Assembly (NCBI GenBank): GCA_028868855.1
Contig: JAGWTR010000006.1
Coordinates: 1-64,000, forward strand
Source: Burkholderiales bacterium
GTDB lineage: Bacteria; Pseudomonadota; Gammaproteobacteria; Burkholderiales; Burkholderiaceae_C
Direction of reading: 5' to 3'
DNA length: 64,000 nt
Positions 8,120 to 17,901 of the stretch are shown piece by piece. The position numbers were made by a program, and so were the translations under genes. Every line of letters begins with the position of its first letter. The stretch's first letter is position 1. The notes beneath the pieces are model-generated. The model had not been told where the DNA came from and searched no databases. It saw only the letters and a program-made list of their open reading frames with translations.

Positions 8120-11100
8120 ATGACCGAAGACCAACTCGAACAAGAAGCCCTGAGCTGGCTGGTTGAAGTGGGCTATACCCACCTGAGCGGCTACGACATC
8201 GCGCCCGATGGCCCCTCGCCCGAGCGCGACAATTTCCGCCAGGTGCTGCTACCCCAACGCCTGCGCGATGCCATCGCCCGCCTGAACCCGCACATCCCCC
8301 TCGCCGCGCGCGAGGACGCGTTCAAGCAGGTGCAAGACCTGGGCACGCCAGCGCTGCTGTCGGCCAACCGGCACTTTCACCGCCTGCTGGTGGGTGGTGT
8401 GCCTGTGCAGTACCAGAAGGACGGGGAGACCCGTGGCGATTTCGTGCGCCTGGTGGACTGGGGCAATGCCGCAGCGAACGGGTCTGGCAACGAATGGCTG
8501 GCCATCAACCAGTTCTCGCTCAAGGGCCCGCACCATACCCGCCGCCCTGACATCATCCTGTTCCTCAACGGCCTGCCCGTGGTGCTGCTGGAGCTGAAGA
8601 ACCCGGCCGATGAAAACGCCAACATCTGGAAGGCCTACGACCAGATCCAGACCTACAAGGCCCAGATCCCCGACGTGTTCCAGTACAACGAGGTGCTGGT
8701 GGTGTCGGATGGTTCCGAGGCGCTGATGGGCTCGCTCTCCAGCAATGCCGAGCGCTTCATGGCCTGGCGCACCATCGATGGATTGACGCTCGACCCGCTG
8801 GGCCAGTTCAACGAGTTGGAAACCCTGGTGCGTGGCGCGCTGGCCCCGGCTTACTTGCTGGATTACCTGCGCTACTTCGTGCTGTTCGAGGACGACGGCG
8901 GCCTGATCAAGAAGGTCGCTGGCTACCACCAGTTCCACGCAGTGCGCGCGGCCATCGAGCATGTGGTGGTTGCATCCCGCCCAGGCGGCACGCACAAAGG
9001 CGGCGTGGTGTGGCACACCCAAGGCAGCGGCAAGAGCATCACCATGACCTGCTTTGCCGCGCGGGTGATGCAAGAGCCCGCCATGCAGAACCCCACCATC
9101 GTGGTCATCACCGACCGCAATGACCTGGACGGCCAGCTCTTCGGCGTGTTCAGCCTGGCGCAAGACCTGTTGCGCGAGCAGCCCGTGCAGGTGGAAACGC
9201 GGCAAGACCTGCGCGCCAAGCTGGCCAATCGGCCTTCGGGCGGCATCGTGTTCGCCACCATCCAGAAGTTCATGCCGGGCGAGGACGAAGACACCTTCCC
9301 GATGCTCTCTGACCGCAGCAACATCGTCGTGATCGCCGACGAAGCGCACCGCACGCAATATGGCTTCGAGGCCAAGCTCAAGACGGTTAAGCGCAAGGCT
9401 AGCAAGGATGATGGGGCAGCGTCTGCGTTGACGACGGGTGACGACGCAAGCTCCGCCCTGCCTGCCAACTTTGCGCCACCCGCGTATGAGGTGGAACACA
9501 AGTACCAGGCTGGCTACGCCCAGCACCTGCGCGACGCCTTGCCCAACGCCACCTTCGTGGCCTTCACCGGCACCCCCGTGTCCAGCGAAGACCGCGACAC
9601 GCGTGCCGTGTTCGGTGACTACATCCATGTCTACGACATGCAGCAGGCCAAGGAAGATGGCGCCACCGTGGCCATCTACTACGAGAGCCGCCTGGCCAAG
9701 CTCAGCCTGAAGGAAGACGAGCTGCCCCACCTCGACGACGAGGTGGACGAGCTGGCCGAAGACGAAGAAGAAAGCACCCAGGCCAAGCTCAAGAGCCGCT
9801 GGGCTGCCCTGGAAAAGGTGGTGGGCGCTACACCCCGCGTGGCCAGCGTGGCAGCCGACTTGGTCAAGCACTTCGAAGAGCGCAACAAGGCCCAGAACGG
9901 CAAAGCCATGGTTGTGGCCATGAGCCGCGACATCTGCGTGCACCTGTACGACGAGATCATCAAGCTGCGCCCCGATTGGCACGATGCAGACCCGGAGAAG
10001 GGCGCCGTCAAGATCGTGATGACGGGCTCGGCCAGCGACAAAGCCCTGCTGCGCCCGCACATCTACAGCGGTCAGATCAAGAAGCGGCTGGAGAAGCGCT
10101 TCAAAGACCCGACCGACCCGCTGCGCCTAGTCATCGTGCGTGACATGTGGTTGACCGGCTTCGACGCCCCCTGCGTGCACACCCTCTACGTGGACAAGCC
10201 CATGAAGGGCCACAACCTCATGCAGGCCATTGCCCGCGTGAACCGCGTGTTCAAAGACAAGCAGGGCGGCCTGGTGGTCGATTACATCGGCATCGGCAAT
10301 GAGCTGAAAGCTGCCATGAAGGAGTACACGGCCAGCAAGGGTCGTGGCAAGCCCACGGTTGATGCCCACGAGGCCTACGCCGTTCTCGAAGAAAAGCTCG
10401 ACGTGCTGCGCGCCATGCTGCACGGCTTTGACTACAGCGGCTTCCTCACGGGCGGGCACAAGGTGCTGGCCGGTGCGGCCAACCACGTTCTCGGCTTGAA
10501 GAGCGAAGGCCAGCGCGACGGCAAGAAGCGCTTTGCCGACACGGCGCTGGCCATGAGCAAGGCCTTCACGCTGTGCTGCACGCTCGACGAAGCCAAGGCC
10601 GTGCGTGAAGAGGTGGCCTTCATGCAGGCCGTGAAGGTGATCCTGACCAAGAAGGACATCACCCAGCAAAAGAAGACCGACGAGCAGCGCGAACTGGCCA
10701 TCCGCCAGATCATCGGCTCGGCCGTGGTGTCTGACAGCGTGGTGGACATCTTCGATGCCGTGGGCCTGGACAAGCCCAACATCGGCCTGCTGGACGACGA
10801 GTTCCTTGCGCAAGTGAAGAACCTGCCCGAGCGCAACCTGGCGGTGGAACTGCTGGAGCGCCTGCTGGAAGGCGAGATCAAGAGCCGTTTCGCCACCAAC
10901 GTGGTGCAAGAGCGCAAGTTCTCCGAGTTGCTGGGCAACGTCATCAAGCGCTACCAGAACCGTTCCATCGAAACCGCGCAGGTGATGGAAGAGCTGGTAG
11001 AGATGGCTAAGAAGTTCCGTGAGGCAGCATCACGAGGCGAGAGCCTGGGCCTGAGCGACGACGAGGTGAAGTTCTACGACGCGCTGATCATCAACGAATC

Positions 11101-11335
11101 AGCCGTGCGCGAGTTGAGCGACGAGACGCTGAAGAAGATCGCGCATGAACTGACCGAAAGCCTGCGACAGAACATCAGCGTTGACTGGGCGCAGCGCGAG
11201 AGCGTGCGCGCCAAACTGCGGCTGATGGTCAAGCGGATCTTGCGCAAGTACAAGTACCCGCCTGACTTGGCGGATGCGGCGGTGGAGCTGGTGCTGGAGC
11301 AGGCCGAGACGATTGGGGATGAGTGGGTTCAGTAG
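8120..11335 (+). CDS. hsdR: Type I restriction endonuclease subunit HsdR
   Basis: Motor and nuclease subunit of the type I system; it translocates DNA and cuts it far from the recognition site when HsdM/HsdS find unmethylated targets. The 1,071-residue length fits the family. The N-terminal PD-(D/E)XK nuclease has D144 ([11 protein letters not shown]) and E158-L-K160 (LLELKNP). The SF2 helicase motor follows, with Walker A TQGSGKS at 300-306 and the DEAH box at 407-410. Motif III-like AFTGTPV and motif VI-like [11 protein letters not shown] lie further on. The C-terminal helical region (about 740-1071) binds the methylase core. The gene starts 18 bp after fic. All visible key residues are intact, so the enzyme is probably functional. 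Confidence 0.95.
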   Translation: MTEDQLEQEALSWLVEVGYTHLSGYDIAPDGPSPERDNFRQVLLPQRLRDAIARLNPHIPLAAREDAFKQVQDLGTPALLSANRHFHRLLVGGVPVQYQKDGETRGDFVRLVDWGNAAANGSGNEWLAINQFSLKGPHHTRRPDIILFLNGLPVVLLELKNPADENANIWKAYDQIQTYKAQIPDVFQYNEVLVVSDGSEALMGSLSSNAERFMAWRTIDGLTLDPLGQFNELETLVRGALAPAYLLDYLRYFVLFEDDGGLIKKVAGYHQFHAVRAAIEHVVVASRPGGTHKGGVVWHTQGSGKSITMTCFAARVMQEPAMQNPTIVVITDRNDLDGQLFGVFSLAQDLLREQPVQVETRQDLRAKLANRPSGGIVFATIQKFMPGEDEDTFPMLSDRSNIVVIADEAHRTQYGFEAKLKTVKRKASKDDGAASALTTGDDASSALPANFAPPAYEVEHKYQAGYAQHLRDALPNATFVAFTGTPVSSEDRDTRAVFGDYIHVYDMQQAKEDGATVAIYYESRLAKLSLKEDELPHLDDEVDELAEDEEESTQAKLKSRWAALEKVVGATPRVASVAADLVKHFEERNKAQNGKAMVVAMSRDICVHLYDEIIKLRPDWHDADPEKGAVKIVMTGSASDKALLRPHIYSGQIKKRLEKRFKDPTDPLRLVIVRDMWLTGFDAPCVHTLYVDKPMKGHNLMQAIARVNRVFKDKQGGLVVDYIGIGNELKAAMKEYTASKGRGKPTVDAHEAYAVLEEKLDVLRAMLHGFDYSGFLTGGHKVLAGAANHVLGLKSEGQRDGKKRFADTALAMSKAFTLCCTLDEAKAVREEVAFMQAVKVILTKKDITQQKKTDEQRELAIRQIIGSAVVSDSVVDIFDAVGLDKPNIGLLDDEFLAQVKNLPERNLAVELLERLLEGEIKSRFATNVVQERKFSELLGNVIKRYQNRSIETAQVMEELVEMAKKFREAASRGESLGLSDDEVKFYDALIINESAVRELSDETLKKIAHELTESLRQNISVDWAQRESVRAKLRLMVKRILRKYKYPPDLADAAVELVLEQAETIGDEWVQ

Positions 11336-11352
11336 CCGCCGTGGGATAGGGT

Positions 11353-11397
11353 GGCGATGGAACGTCAGCTCCGGCTGCCGTTCCATCGCCATGCTTT
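11353..11397 (+). terminator. Strong intrinsic terminator after hsdR
   Basis: Perfect 12-bp arms (GGCGATGGAACG at 11353-11364, complement at 11379-11390) enclose an inner CAGC-TCCG-GCTG stem-loop with one mismatch, followed by CTTTT. It lies 18 bp past the hsdR stop. The long, perfect stem is unusual for this genome, where other terminators are short GCGCCC-TTCG-GGGCGC hairpins. Confidence 0.7.
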
Positions 11398-11531
11398 TGA
11401 CCAGAAGCGACGTCTGAGGAGTGCTGTCCTCAATGCATGAGGATGAATGGCTACCCGTGGCGCGGGCTTAGCGTGCGCCGCCTTGTCTGTACTCGAGGGG
11501 ATTGGCGACAAACACTTGCGTGAATTCCCCT

Positions 11532-11636
11532 TGAATCGCCCCAGCTTTTCTAGACATGCTCGAGACGCTGGGATTGACGACGTTCGAACTCAACCGGAGT
11601 CAGGCCTTTGAACAGCCCCCAATTTGCTTGAAGCCC
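11532..11636 (-). mobile_element. Remnant of an IS3-family insertion sequence (3' end of orfB and terminal repeat)
   Basis: On the minus strand the frame from 11636 to 11550 reads GLQANWGLFKGLTPVEFERR, then QSQRLEHV and a TAG stop. The segment GLTPVEFERR is the C-terminal signature of IS3-family (IS51/IS150-like) OrfB transposases. Just beyond the stop, TGAATCGCCCCAGC (plus strand from 11532) fits the terminal inverted repeat of such elements, which begin with TG. The rest of the transposase and the other end are absent, so this is a fragment. Confidence 0.55.
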
Positions 11637-11975
11637 GTAAGTCGCGCACTGAGCGTCGGCAAGGCAGCCATTGGTGGATGACCGCTTTCAGCCTAACGCA
11701 GCCTGTATTCATTTGTTCCAGTCGCATAGCCCAACTTCCCTGTGGTCATGCCTTGGGTGTTGCGGCTTAAATGACAAACTCCCCTGCGGACCCGACTTGA
11801 CCGTAAGCCGAAGCACCATAGCCAGAGGGTGTCGGTCGCTCTTGGTGGGTCTGCCACCTGTTGATCCAGCTTTCCGGGTGCTTCCGTGGTGCAGATCTAT
11901 CGGAGTTGTTTACAAATCTAGAAAAGTAGCTTGTAGCCCGGAGAACACCCCAATCCCAAGAAACACGTCAACAAG
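11637..11975. other. Non-coding stretch without recognised features
   Basis: About 340 bp between the IS remnant and the ssb terminator. A 110-codon plus-strand frame (11671-12003) exists but its composition is unlike a protein (many Cys, Pro and Ser), it has no ribosome-binding site, and it runs into the ssb terminator. I see no RNA gene or repeat here. Confidence 0.4.
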
Positions 11976-12007
11976 AAAAAAGCCCCAAGTGACAATCACT
12001 TAGGGCT
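11976..12007 (-). terminator. Intrinsic terminator of ssb
   Basis: AGCCC and AAGTGA arms pair with TCACTT and GGGCT around a 3-nt loop (one internal C-A mismatch at 11986/12002). On the minus strand the hairpin is followed by a run of six T (plus-strand A run at 11976-11981). It lies 30 bp past the ssb stop. Confidence 0.8.
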
Positions 12008-12037
12008 TCTTGTTTACCGTTCAGGCAAAGGTAAATC

Positions 12038-12565
12038 CTAGAACGGAATGTCGTCGTCCATGTCGTCAAAGCCGGTCGACGACTTGGGTGCTGCAGGCCG
12101 GGCGGCGGCAGGGGCCGCGGCAGGGCGAGCCGCAGGACGGCTCTGGCGGGGTTCAGGCGCTTCCTGGCTGAAGTTTTCGTCGCCGCCTTGCTGGCCACCG
12201 CCATGACCACCACCGCCGCCACTGCGGGTTTCACGGCCACCCAGCAACTGCATCTGGTCGGCCACGATTTCGGTGGTGTAGTTGTCCTTGCCGTCCTTGT
12301 CCTGCCACTTGCGGGTTTTCAGGCGGCCTTCCACATAGCAGGCACTGCCTTTTTTCAGGTATTCACCAGCGATTTCGGCCAGGCGGTCGTAAAAGACCAC
12401 GCGGTGCCATTCGGTCTCTTCGACCTTCTCACCGCTGGATTTGTCTTTCCAGCTGCGCGTGGTGGCGAGTGACACATTGCACATGGCCGCGCCGCTGGGG
12501 CTGTAGCGCACTTCCGGGTCGCGACCCAGGTTGCCGATGATGATGACTTTGTTGATGGAGGCCAT
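12038..12565 (-). CDS. ssb: Single-stranded DNA-binding protein SSB
   Basis: Binds and protects single-stranded DNA and recruits replication and repair enzymes. The product is 175 residues. The OB-fold starts [21 protein letters not shown] and extends to about residue 108. A Gly/Pro/Ala-rich flexible linker follows, and the acidic tip DDMDDDIPF is the conserved partner-binding tail. I chose the ATG at 12565 because it gives the canonical N-terminus; an upstream in-frame extension to 12730 has no family similarity. The gene is divergent from recQ, with 349 bp between the starts. Confidence 0.97.
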   Translation of the reverse strand: MASINKVIIIGNLGRDPEVRYSPSGAAMCNVSLATTRSWKDKSSGEKVEETEWHRVVFYDRLAEIAGEYLKKGSACYVEGRLKTRKWQDKDGKDNYTTEIVADQMQLLGGRETRSGGGGGHGGGQQGGDENFSQEAPEPRQSRPAARPAAAPAAARPAAPKSSTGFDDMDDDIPF

Positions 12566-12914
12566 GGCCTGATTCCTGACTCGGTGAATTCGAAAAACTT
12601 CAGTGATTATGCCCAAGGGCCTCGCCCAAGCCCAGGCCCTCCACCGGGGGCACCCTTTCTGGGGTGGCGTAGCATTGATCTCGAAGGAGATTTCCCCTTG
12701 TGCCAGCGAACACAGCGATGGCTTTGGCATCGCCTTTTTCGAAGGGCGGGGTGCGCGGCCAACCAGGCATTGAACTGCTCAGCAGGCAGTGGGCGCGACA
12801 CTACATATAGCCCTGCCCCCCTTCGTATCGGACAGGGCCGCAAACTGTAGCGCTCGCGCCTTGGCTCAGCCCCTTGGGCGCACAATCGCGAGTACTGTTC
12901 CTCAAAGCCGCCCC
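12566..12914. other. ssb-recQ intergenic region
   Basis: 349 bp between the divergent starts of ssb and recQ. It should carry the promoters of both. Both strands are open for 80-90 codons in some frames, but the products are Arg/Pro-rich and I see no family likeness. GACAGGGCC and GGGCGCACAATCG near 12830-12890 may belong to the recQ promoter, but I could not define boxes. Confidence 0.35.
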
Positions 12915-14771
12915 GTGTCCCCCCCTTCCTCGAATCTTCCCCAGGCCTTGCTGCAGGAAATCTTTGGCTACGGTGCCTTCCGTGGTCAGCAGCAGGCCAT
13001 CGTCGACCACGCCGTGCAGGGCGGCGACGCGCTGGTCCTCATGCCCACCGGCGGCGGCAAAAGCCTGTGCTACCAAATCCCGGCCATTGCGCGCCACCGT
13101 GCGGGCAAAGGCGTCACCATCGTCGTCTCGCCGCTCATTGCCCTCATGCATGACCAGGTCGGCGCCCTGGAAGAAGTCGGCGTGCACGCCGCCTTTTTGA
13201 ACAGCAGCCACAGCCTGGAAGACACGCAGCGCATCGAACGCGAAATGATGTCAGGGCGGCTGGTCATGCTCTACGCCGCACCCGAACGCATCACCAACCT
13301 GCGCTTCCAGGCGCAACTGGCCAGCCTGCACGAACGTGGCCTGCTCAGCCTGTTCGCCATCGACGAGGCCCACTGCGTCAGCCAATGGGGGCACGACTTC
13401 CGCGAAGACTATCTGCAGCTCAGCATGCTGCACGAGCGCTTCCCCGACGTGCCGCGTCTGGCCCTGACCGCCACCGCCGACGACCACACCCGCGCCGACA
13501 TGATCGAGCGCCTGCAACTGCAGGACGCCCGCGTCTTCATCAGCAGCTTTGACCGCCCCAACATCCGCTACGCCCTGGTTGAAAAAGACAACCCGCGCGC
13601 GCAACTGCTCAGTTTCATTCGCGACGAACACGAAGGCGACGCCGGCATCGTCTACTGCCAGTCGCGCAAAAAGGTCGATGACACCGCCGACTGGCTGGTC
13701 GAGCAGGGCATCAACGCCTTGCCCTATCACGCCGGCCTGGATGCCAGCGTCCGCAAACGCAACCAGGACCGCTTCCTGCGCGAAGACGGCATCGTCATGG
13801 TCGCCACCATCGCCTTTGGCATGGGCATTGACAAGCCCGATGTGCGCTTCGTGGCCCACCTGGACCTGCCCAAGAACATCGAAGGCTATTACCAGGAAAC
13901 CGGCCGCGCCGGCCGCGATGGCGAGCCCGCCGACGCCTGGCTGACCTATGGCCTGGCCGATGTGGTGAACCAGCGCCGCATGATCGATGAAAGCCCGGCG
14001 GGCGATGACTTCAAGCGCATCCAGCGCGGCAAGTTGGATGCCCTGCTGGCCCTGGCCGAAGCCCACGACTGTCGCCGGGTGCGTCTGCTGGCCTACTTTG
14101 GCGAGGCCAGCCAACCGTGTGGCAACTGTGACAACTGCCTCAAGCCACCCGTCACCTGGGACGCCACCGAAGCCAGCCGCAAGATGCTCAGCGCCATCTA
14201 CCGCTTCTGGCAGCATGGCCAGCAGCGTTTTGGCGCTGGCCACCTCATTGACGTGCTGCGCGGCAAACGCACCGACAAGGTTGAGCAATACGGCCACCAC
14301 AGCCTGTCCACCTTCGGCATTGGCGCCGACCTGAGCGAAAACCAATGGCGCGCCGTGCTGCGCCAGCTGGTGGCGCTGGGCCATGTGGTCACCGAAGGCG
14401 AGTTCAACACCTTGGTGCTGGCCGACAGCGCCCGCGCCGTGTTGCGTGGCGAAGTTCAACTCATCTTGCGCGAGGCCGCCGACACCCCCCGCCGCGCCCG
14501 CACCACGCGCTCCGCAGGGGCCAAGCCCACCACTGCGCCGGCCGACTTGGTGGGCGATGCCCTGGAGCGCTTCATCTCACTGAAAGCCTGGCGCGGCGAA
14601 GTCGCCCGCGAGCACAATCTGCCCGCCTACGTGGTTTTTCACGATGCGACCTTGGCGGAAATGGCCCGCATGGCACCACAGACGCTTGGGGAGCTCGGGG
14701 CCATCACGGGGGTGGGGGCCAAGAAATTGCAGGCCTATGGCGCCGAGTTGCTGGCGGTGCTGGCGGGGTGA
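12915..14771 (+). CDS. recQ: ATP-dependent DNA helicase RecQ
   Basis: 3'-to-5' DNA helicase of recombinational repair. With the GTG start at 12915 the protein has 618 residues, close to the E. coli length; the frame is open further upstream (to 12789) but that part has no RecQ similarity. Walker A MPTGGGKS is at 43-50 and the DEAH box [14 protein letters not shown] at about 149-162. Motif [14 protein letters not shown] follows. The zinc-binding RecQ-Ct region has Cys386, Cys402, Cys405 and Cys408. The winged-helix domain is followed by an HRDC domain at about 540-616 ([20 protein letters not shown]). It stands alone, with ssb divergent upstream; the two products interact functionally in other bacteria. 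Confidence 0.95.
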   Translation: MSPPSSNLPQALLQEIFGYGAFRGQQQAIVDHAVQGGDALVLMPTGGGKSLCYQIPAIARHRAGKGVTIVVSPLIALMHDQVGALEEVGVHAAFLNSSHSLEDTQRIEREMMSGRLVMLYAAPERITNLRFQAQLASLHERGLLSLFAIDEAHCVSQWGHDFREDYLQLSMLHERFPDVPRLALTATADDHTRADMIERLQLQDARVFISSFDRPNIRYALVEKDNPRAQLLSFIRDEHEGDAGIVYCQSRKKVDDTADWLVEQGINALPYHAGLDASVRKRNQDRFLREDGIVMVATIAFGMGIDKPDVRFVAHLDLPKNIEGYYQETGRAGRDGEPADAWLTYGLADVVNQRRMIDESPAGDDFKRIQRGKLDALLALAEAHDCRRVRLLAYFGEASQPCGNCDNCLKPPVTWDATEASRKMLSAIYRFWQHGQQRFGAGHLIDVLRGKRTDKVEQYGHHSLSTFGIGADLSENQWRAVLRQLVALGHVVTEGEFNTLVLADSARAVLRGEVQLILREAADTPRRARTTRSAGAKPTTAPADLVGDALERFISLKAWRGEVAREHNLPAYVVFHDATLAEMARMAPQTLGELGAITGVGAKKLQAYGAELLAVLAG

Positions 14772-14960
14772 TCGCACCAATGTGTGGCTGCCAGGCAACA
14801 AATTGGGGCACTTTTTCCCCCAATGAGGTGGCCGCGCTTTGGGTTTCCTTGGAAAGTGGCCTCGCCCGAGTCAGAATCAAACCCGATGGCAGCAATGTCA
14901 CACGTCTCACGCACCATAGTGGTGCGCGCAAGGCAACCCCATTCATCTCTAGGAGATTCC

Positions 14961-16007
14961 ATGTTCGCAAAGAAAAACGTTGTCGCCGCAGCTGCTCTGG
15001 CTCTGTTGGCTATGGGCGCTCAAGCCCAAGTGACCCTGTACGGCACGGCTGACGTGTCGCTGGGCCGCAAGCAAGTCATCACCGGCTTTGACGTCAATGG
15101 CAAGGCCATCAAGTCCTCGTCGACCAATGTCGACTCCAGCGACATGTCGCAAAGCTTCGTCGGCATCAAGGGTCAAGAAGACCTGGGTGGCGGCCTGAAG
15201 GCTGTGTTCAAGCTGGAAGCCCCCATTGCACTGGACACCGGTGCTGCCACTACCAACTTCTTCGGCCAAAACGCCACCGTTGGTCTGGCTGGTGACTTCG
15301 GTGCCGTGAACCTGGGCCGTTTCGAAAGCCTGTACAAGCTGGAAGGCGGCGCCTTCAACCCCTTCGGCACCTCCAAGACTTTCTCGCCCACGTTCAATAC
15401 CGGCTTGGCTTCCAATGATAGCTGGTCCAATGGCATCAGCTACGTGTCGCCCAACCTGAGCGGCCTGACTCTGTCGGCCCAAGTCAGCCTGGCTGAAACG
15501 GCCAAGTCGACGGCCACGACCTATTCGGGTGGTGCTTACGCCGTGAGCGCCAACTACGTGGCCGGCCCTCTGGGTCTGTCGGCTGTGTTTGGTGAAGTGA
15601 AGTCGACCGACGCAACCGTCCCTGCTGACAAGAGCCGTCCTTGGCTGCTGGGCGCCAGCTACGACTTCGGCGTGGTCAAGCTGTTTGGTCAATACGGCCA
15701 AACCAAGCTGAACGAAAAGAGCCCTGCAGCTTCTGCCAAGCACAAGGGCTTCCAAGTCGGCGTGGGCGTTCCTGTCACGGCTAACGGCGCTGTGCTGGCT
15801 TCCTACGGCGAAAACAAGGAAACGATCGAGAACGTGAGCGGTTCGTCCAAGGGTCGTGATTTCAGCCTGGGTTACACCCATAACCTGTCCAAGCGCACCA
15901 ATGTGTACGCTGCTGTGATCAACGAGCGCGTGTCTGACTTGACCGTGGCTCCTGCCGCAAAGGGCACGATCAACAGCTTCGCTGTTGGCGTCCGTCACTC
16001 GTTCTAA
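14961..16007 (+). CDS. Outer-membrane porin (Burkholderiales OmpC-like), first of a tandem pair
   Basis: A 348-residue trimeric general porin of the Gram-negative porin family common in Burkholderiales. It has a signal peptide MFAKKNVVAAAALALLAMGAQ cleaved before AQVTLYGTADVS, alternating beta-strand patterns (SFVGIKGQEDLGGGLKAVF, ATVGLAGDFGAVNLGRF) and the C-terminal aromatic SFAVGVRHSF that is recognised by the BAM machinery. The ATG at 14961 follows AGGAG at 14951-14955; the longer open frame upstream is not used. The next gene is a paralogue with the same leader. A GCGCCC-type terminator separates the two, so they are transcribed independently. Confidence 0.93.
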   Translation: MFAKKNVVAAAALALLAMGAQAQVTLYGTADVSLGRKQVITGFDVNGKAIKSSSTNVDSSDMSQSFVGIKGQEDLGGGLKAVFKLEAPIALDTGAATTNFFGQNATVGLAGDFGAVNLGRFESLYKLEGGAFNPFGTSKTFSPTFNTGLASNDSWSNGISYVSPNLSGLTLSAQVSLAETAKSTATTYSGGAYAVSANYVAGPLGLSAVFGEVKSTDATVPADKSRPWLLGASYDFGVVKLFGQYGQTKLNEKSPAASAKHKGFQVGVGVPVTANGAVLASYGENKETIENVSGSSKGRDFSLGYTHNLSKRTNVYAAVINERVSDLTVAPAAKGTINSFAVGVRHSF

Positions 16008-16032
16008 GTCTCTTCAGACTTAAACCGAGCTT

Positions 16033-16058
16033 AAAAAGCGCCCTTCGGGGCGCTTTTT
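16033..16058 (+). terminator. Intrinsic terminator of the first porin gene
   Basis: An 11-bp perfect stem (AAAAAGCGCCC / GGGCGCTTTTT) with a TTCG loop, followed by more T residues. It lies 25 bp after the porin stop. Confidence 0.9.
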
Positions 16059-16084
16059 TTCGTTTGGGCGCCATGAAACATCGT

Positions 16085-16100
16085 TGGCATGCTCCTTGCA
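16085..16100 (+). promoter_or_regulatory. Sigma-54-type promoter upstream of the second porin
   Basis: TGGCATG-CTCC-TTGCA matches the -24/-12 consensus TGGCACG-N4-TTGCW with one mismatch. It is 61 bp upstream of the porin ATG. The first porin has no such element in its upstream region. It implies RpoN and an enhancer-binding protein, perhaps responding to nitrogen or carbon supply. Confidence 0.6.
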
Positions 16101-16161
16101 TTTGATGAATCGGAAGACTTTTGCGTCCCCTGTTTTTTCATCTCACCGCTAGGAGAAACGA

Positions 16162-17259
16162 ATGTTTGCAAAGAAGAACTTGGTGGCCGCTGCTGCCCTG
16201 CTGGCTCTGGCCGGTGCTGCTCAAGCCGATGTGAAGCTGTATGGCATGGTTGACATGTCGTTTGGTTCGTTTGGCGGGGCCCACGTCAAGGGCACGCCCA
16301 ATCGGGTCACCGCCGTGCAAAGCGGCCAGATGATGCCCAGTTACTTCGGAATCGCCGGTTCTGAAGACCTGGGTGACGGCCTCAAGGCTGAATTCGCGCT
16401 GGAGAGTTTCCTGGCGGGGGACACGGGGGCCAACGTGACCAACAATGCCGGGCAATTCTGGAGCCGTGGCTCCAACGTCGCTTTGAGCGGTGGCTTTGGC
16501 AAGGTGGCCCTGGGGCAGTACGACAACCCCTTGTTCACCGCCGGCTACACCTATGACCCATTCGGCAGTTCCATGACGTTCTCGCCCACCATGCGTCACT
16601 ACAACTACATTGGTCAAACGAGCGGCATCGCTGGCGCTGGCGTGGGTTTTGACACCGGCTGGATCAACTCCATCACCTATGAAAGCCCCAACTTCTCGGG
16701 CTTCAATTTTGTGGCGCAGACCGCGCTCAAAGAATCTTCGACGTCGGGTGCGAAAAACAGCTTTGCTTTGTCGGGCTCCTACAATGCAGGCCCCTTGAGC
16801 TTGACGGCGGTCTATGTGAAAGGTGGTCCGAGCGATCAGCCTGCAGTCGCACCTGGCGCTGCGTTCCATACCTATGGTGCCGATGAAAAAATCTGGAACC
16901 TGTCGGGCAGCTACGACTTTGGCGTCTTGAAGGCGTTTGCGACGTACACAGACATCAAGCAAACGGCTTCACTGGTGCCTGCCACGGCCGCCACCGATAA
17001 CAAGGACAAGATCTTCCAGATCGGTGTTTCAGTGCCGGTGACCGAGAAGGGTGCGGTCCTGGCGTCGTACGGTGAGTTGAAGAACAAGGACGTGGCCACT
17101 GGCACGACGTCCAAAGACCGAGTGTTCTCGCTGGGCTACGACCACAACCTGTCCAAGCGCACGGACGTGTATGCCGTGTACTCAAGCAACACGCAGAGCA
17201 ACACCGTCAACGACGCCTCGGGGCAAACCTTTGCCGTCGGCATTCGCCACAACTTTTGA
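16162..17259 (+). CDS. Outer-membrane porin (Burkholderiales OmpC-like), second of a tandem pair
   Basis: A 365-residue porin paralogue of the previous gene. The signal peptide MFAKKNLVAAAALLALAGAAQA is nearly the same. The mature start is DVKLYGMVDMSFGSFGG. Shared blocks include YFGIAGSEDLGDGLKAEFALESF, the VPVTEKGAVLASYGE strand, FSLGYDHNLSKRTDVYAVYSS and the C-terminal FAVGIRHNF. Loop regions differ strongly, suggesting a different channel specificity. AGGAG is located at 16151-16155. A sigma-54-like promoter 61 bp upstream of the start suggests regulation unlike that of the first copy. The pair probably arose by tandem duplication. Confidence 0.93.
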   Translation: MFAKKNLVAAAALLALAGAAQADVKLYGMVDMSFGSFGGAHVKGTPNRVTAVQSGQMMPSYFGIAGSEDLGDGLKAEFALESFLAGDTGANVTNNAGQFWSRGSNVALSGGFGKVALGQYDNPLFTAGYTYDPFGSSMTFSPTMRHYNYIGQTSGIAGAGVGFDTGWINSITYESPNFSGFNFVAQTALKESSTSGAKNSFALSGSYNAGPLSLTAVYVKGGPSDQPAVAPGAAFHTYGADEKIWNLSGSYDFGVLKAFATYTDIKQTASLVPATAATDNKDKIFQIGVSVPVTEKGAVLASYGELKNKDVATGTTSKDRVFSLGYDHNLSKRTDVYAVYSSNTQSNTVNDASGQTFAVGIRHNF

Positions 17260-17279
17260 TCGGTTCTGATCACGCCCTT

Positions 17280-17303
17280 AAAAGCGCCCTTCGGGGCGCT
17301 TTT
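17280..17303. terminator. Bidirectional terminator between the second porin and metW
   Basis: AAAAGCGCCC-TTCG-GGGCGCTTTT with T residues on both strands. It ends 1 bp before the metW stop codon, so it can serve both convergent genes. Confidence 0.88.
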
Positions 17304-17304
17304 T

Positions 17305-17901
17305 TCATGCGCGCTCGAACTTGAAGACTGCGGTGCTGGCCAACAAGTTGGGCCAGCGGCGCACCACGTGCCGGTCGTGCAGGCCGAAGGATTCCAGCAC
17401 CCGAAGGCCGTTCTTGCGCGCCAGCACCTCGAAGTCGGCGAAGGTGGACACTCGGATGTTGGGCGTGTCGTACCACTGGTAGGGCAGGGTCTTGGTGACC
17501 GGCATGCGCCCGCGCAGCACACTGAGGCGATGTGGCCAGTGCGCAAAATTGGGGAAGCTGACAATGCCTTGGCGGCCCACGCGGGCGGTTTCTTTCAGCA
17601 TGGCCTCGGTGTTGCGCAGGTTCTGTAAGGTGTCCAGTTGCAGCACCAGGTCAAAGCTGTCGTCTTCAAACAGGCTCAAACCCTCTTCCAAATTGCGCTG
17701 CAGGACGTTGACGCCCCGCTGCACACATTCGAGCACCTTGGCATCGTCGAGTTCAATGCCGTAGCCGGTGCATTGGCGGCGGTCGCGCAGGTGCGCCAGC
17801 AGTGTGCCGTTGCCGCAACCGAGGTCCAGCACGCGTGAACCGGGCGGCACCAACTGGGCGATCACGTCGTGGATGGCGCGCTCATTCACTGCATTACTCA
17901 T
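17305..17901 (-). CDS. metW: Methionine biosynthesis protein MetW (SAM-dependent methyltransferase fold)
   Basis: A 198-residue protein always found with MetX in Proteobacteria and needed for full homoserine acyltransferase function in several of them. The SAM-binding motif [12 protein letters not shown] is near residues 25-36 and is followed by the acidic loop YGIELDD. It also has the [35 protein letters not shown] block diagnostic of MetW. I chose the ATG at 17901, which overlaps the metX stop by 8 bp; in-frame ATGs at 17913 and 17922 would add 4 or 7 residues. It forms an operon with metX and is translated behind it. Confidence 0.93.
   Translation of the reverse strand: MSNAVNERAIHDVIAQLVPPGSRVLDLGCGNGTLLAHLRDRRQCTGYGIELDDAKVLECVQRGVNVLQRNLEEGLSLFEDDSFDLVLQLDTLQNLRNTEAMLKETARVGRQGIVSFPNFAHWPHRLSVLRGRMPVTKTLPYQWYDTPNIRVSTFADFEVLARKNGLRVLESFGLHDRHVVRRWPNLLASTAVFKFERA

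Noticed and set aside
8249-10060. Long minus-strand open frame (about 600 codons) inside hsdR
   Set aside because: It is the GC-driven antisense shadow of hsdR. The translation is dominated by Val, Gly, His and Gln with no domain, and all hsdR motifs are on the plus strand.
11671-12003. 110-codon plus-strand ORF between the IS remnant and ssb
   Set aside because: It has no ribosome-binding site, an atypical composition, and runs into the ssb terminator hairpin.
14849-14877. Sigma-70 promoter TTGGAA-17 bp-CAGAAT for the first porin
   Set aside because: The spacing is right but both hexamers are weak matches, so it is not listed as a feature.
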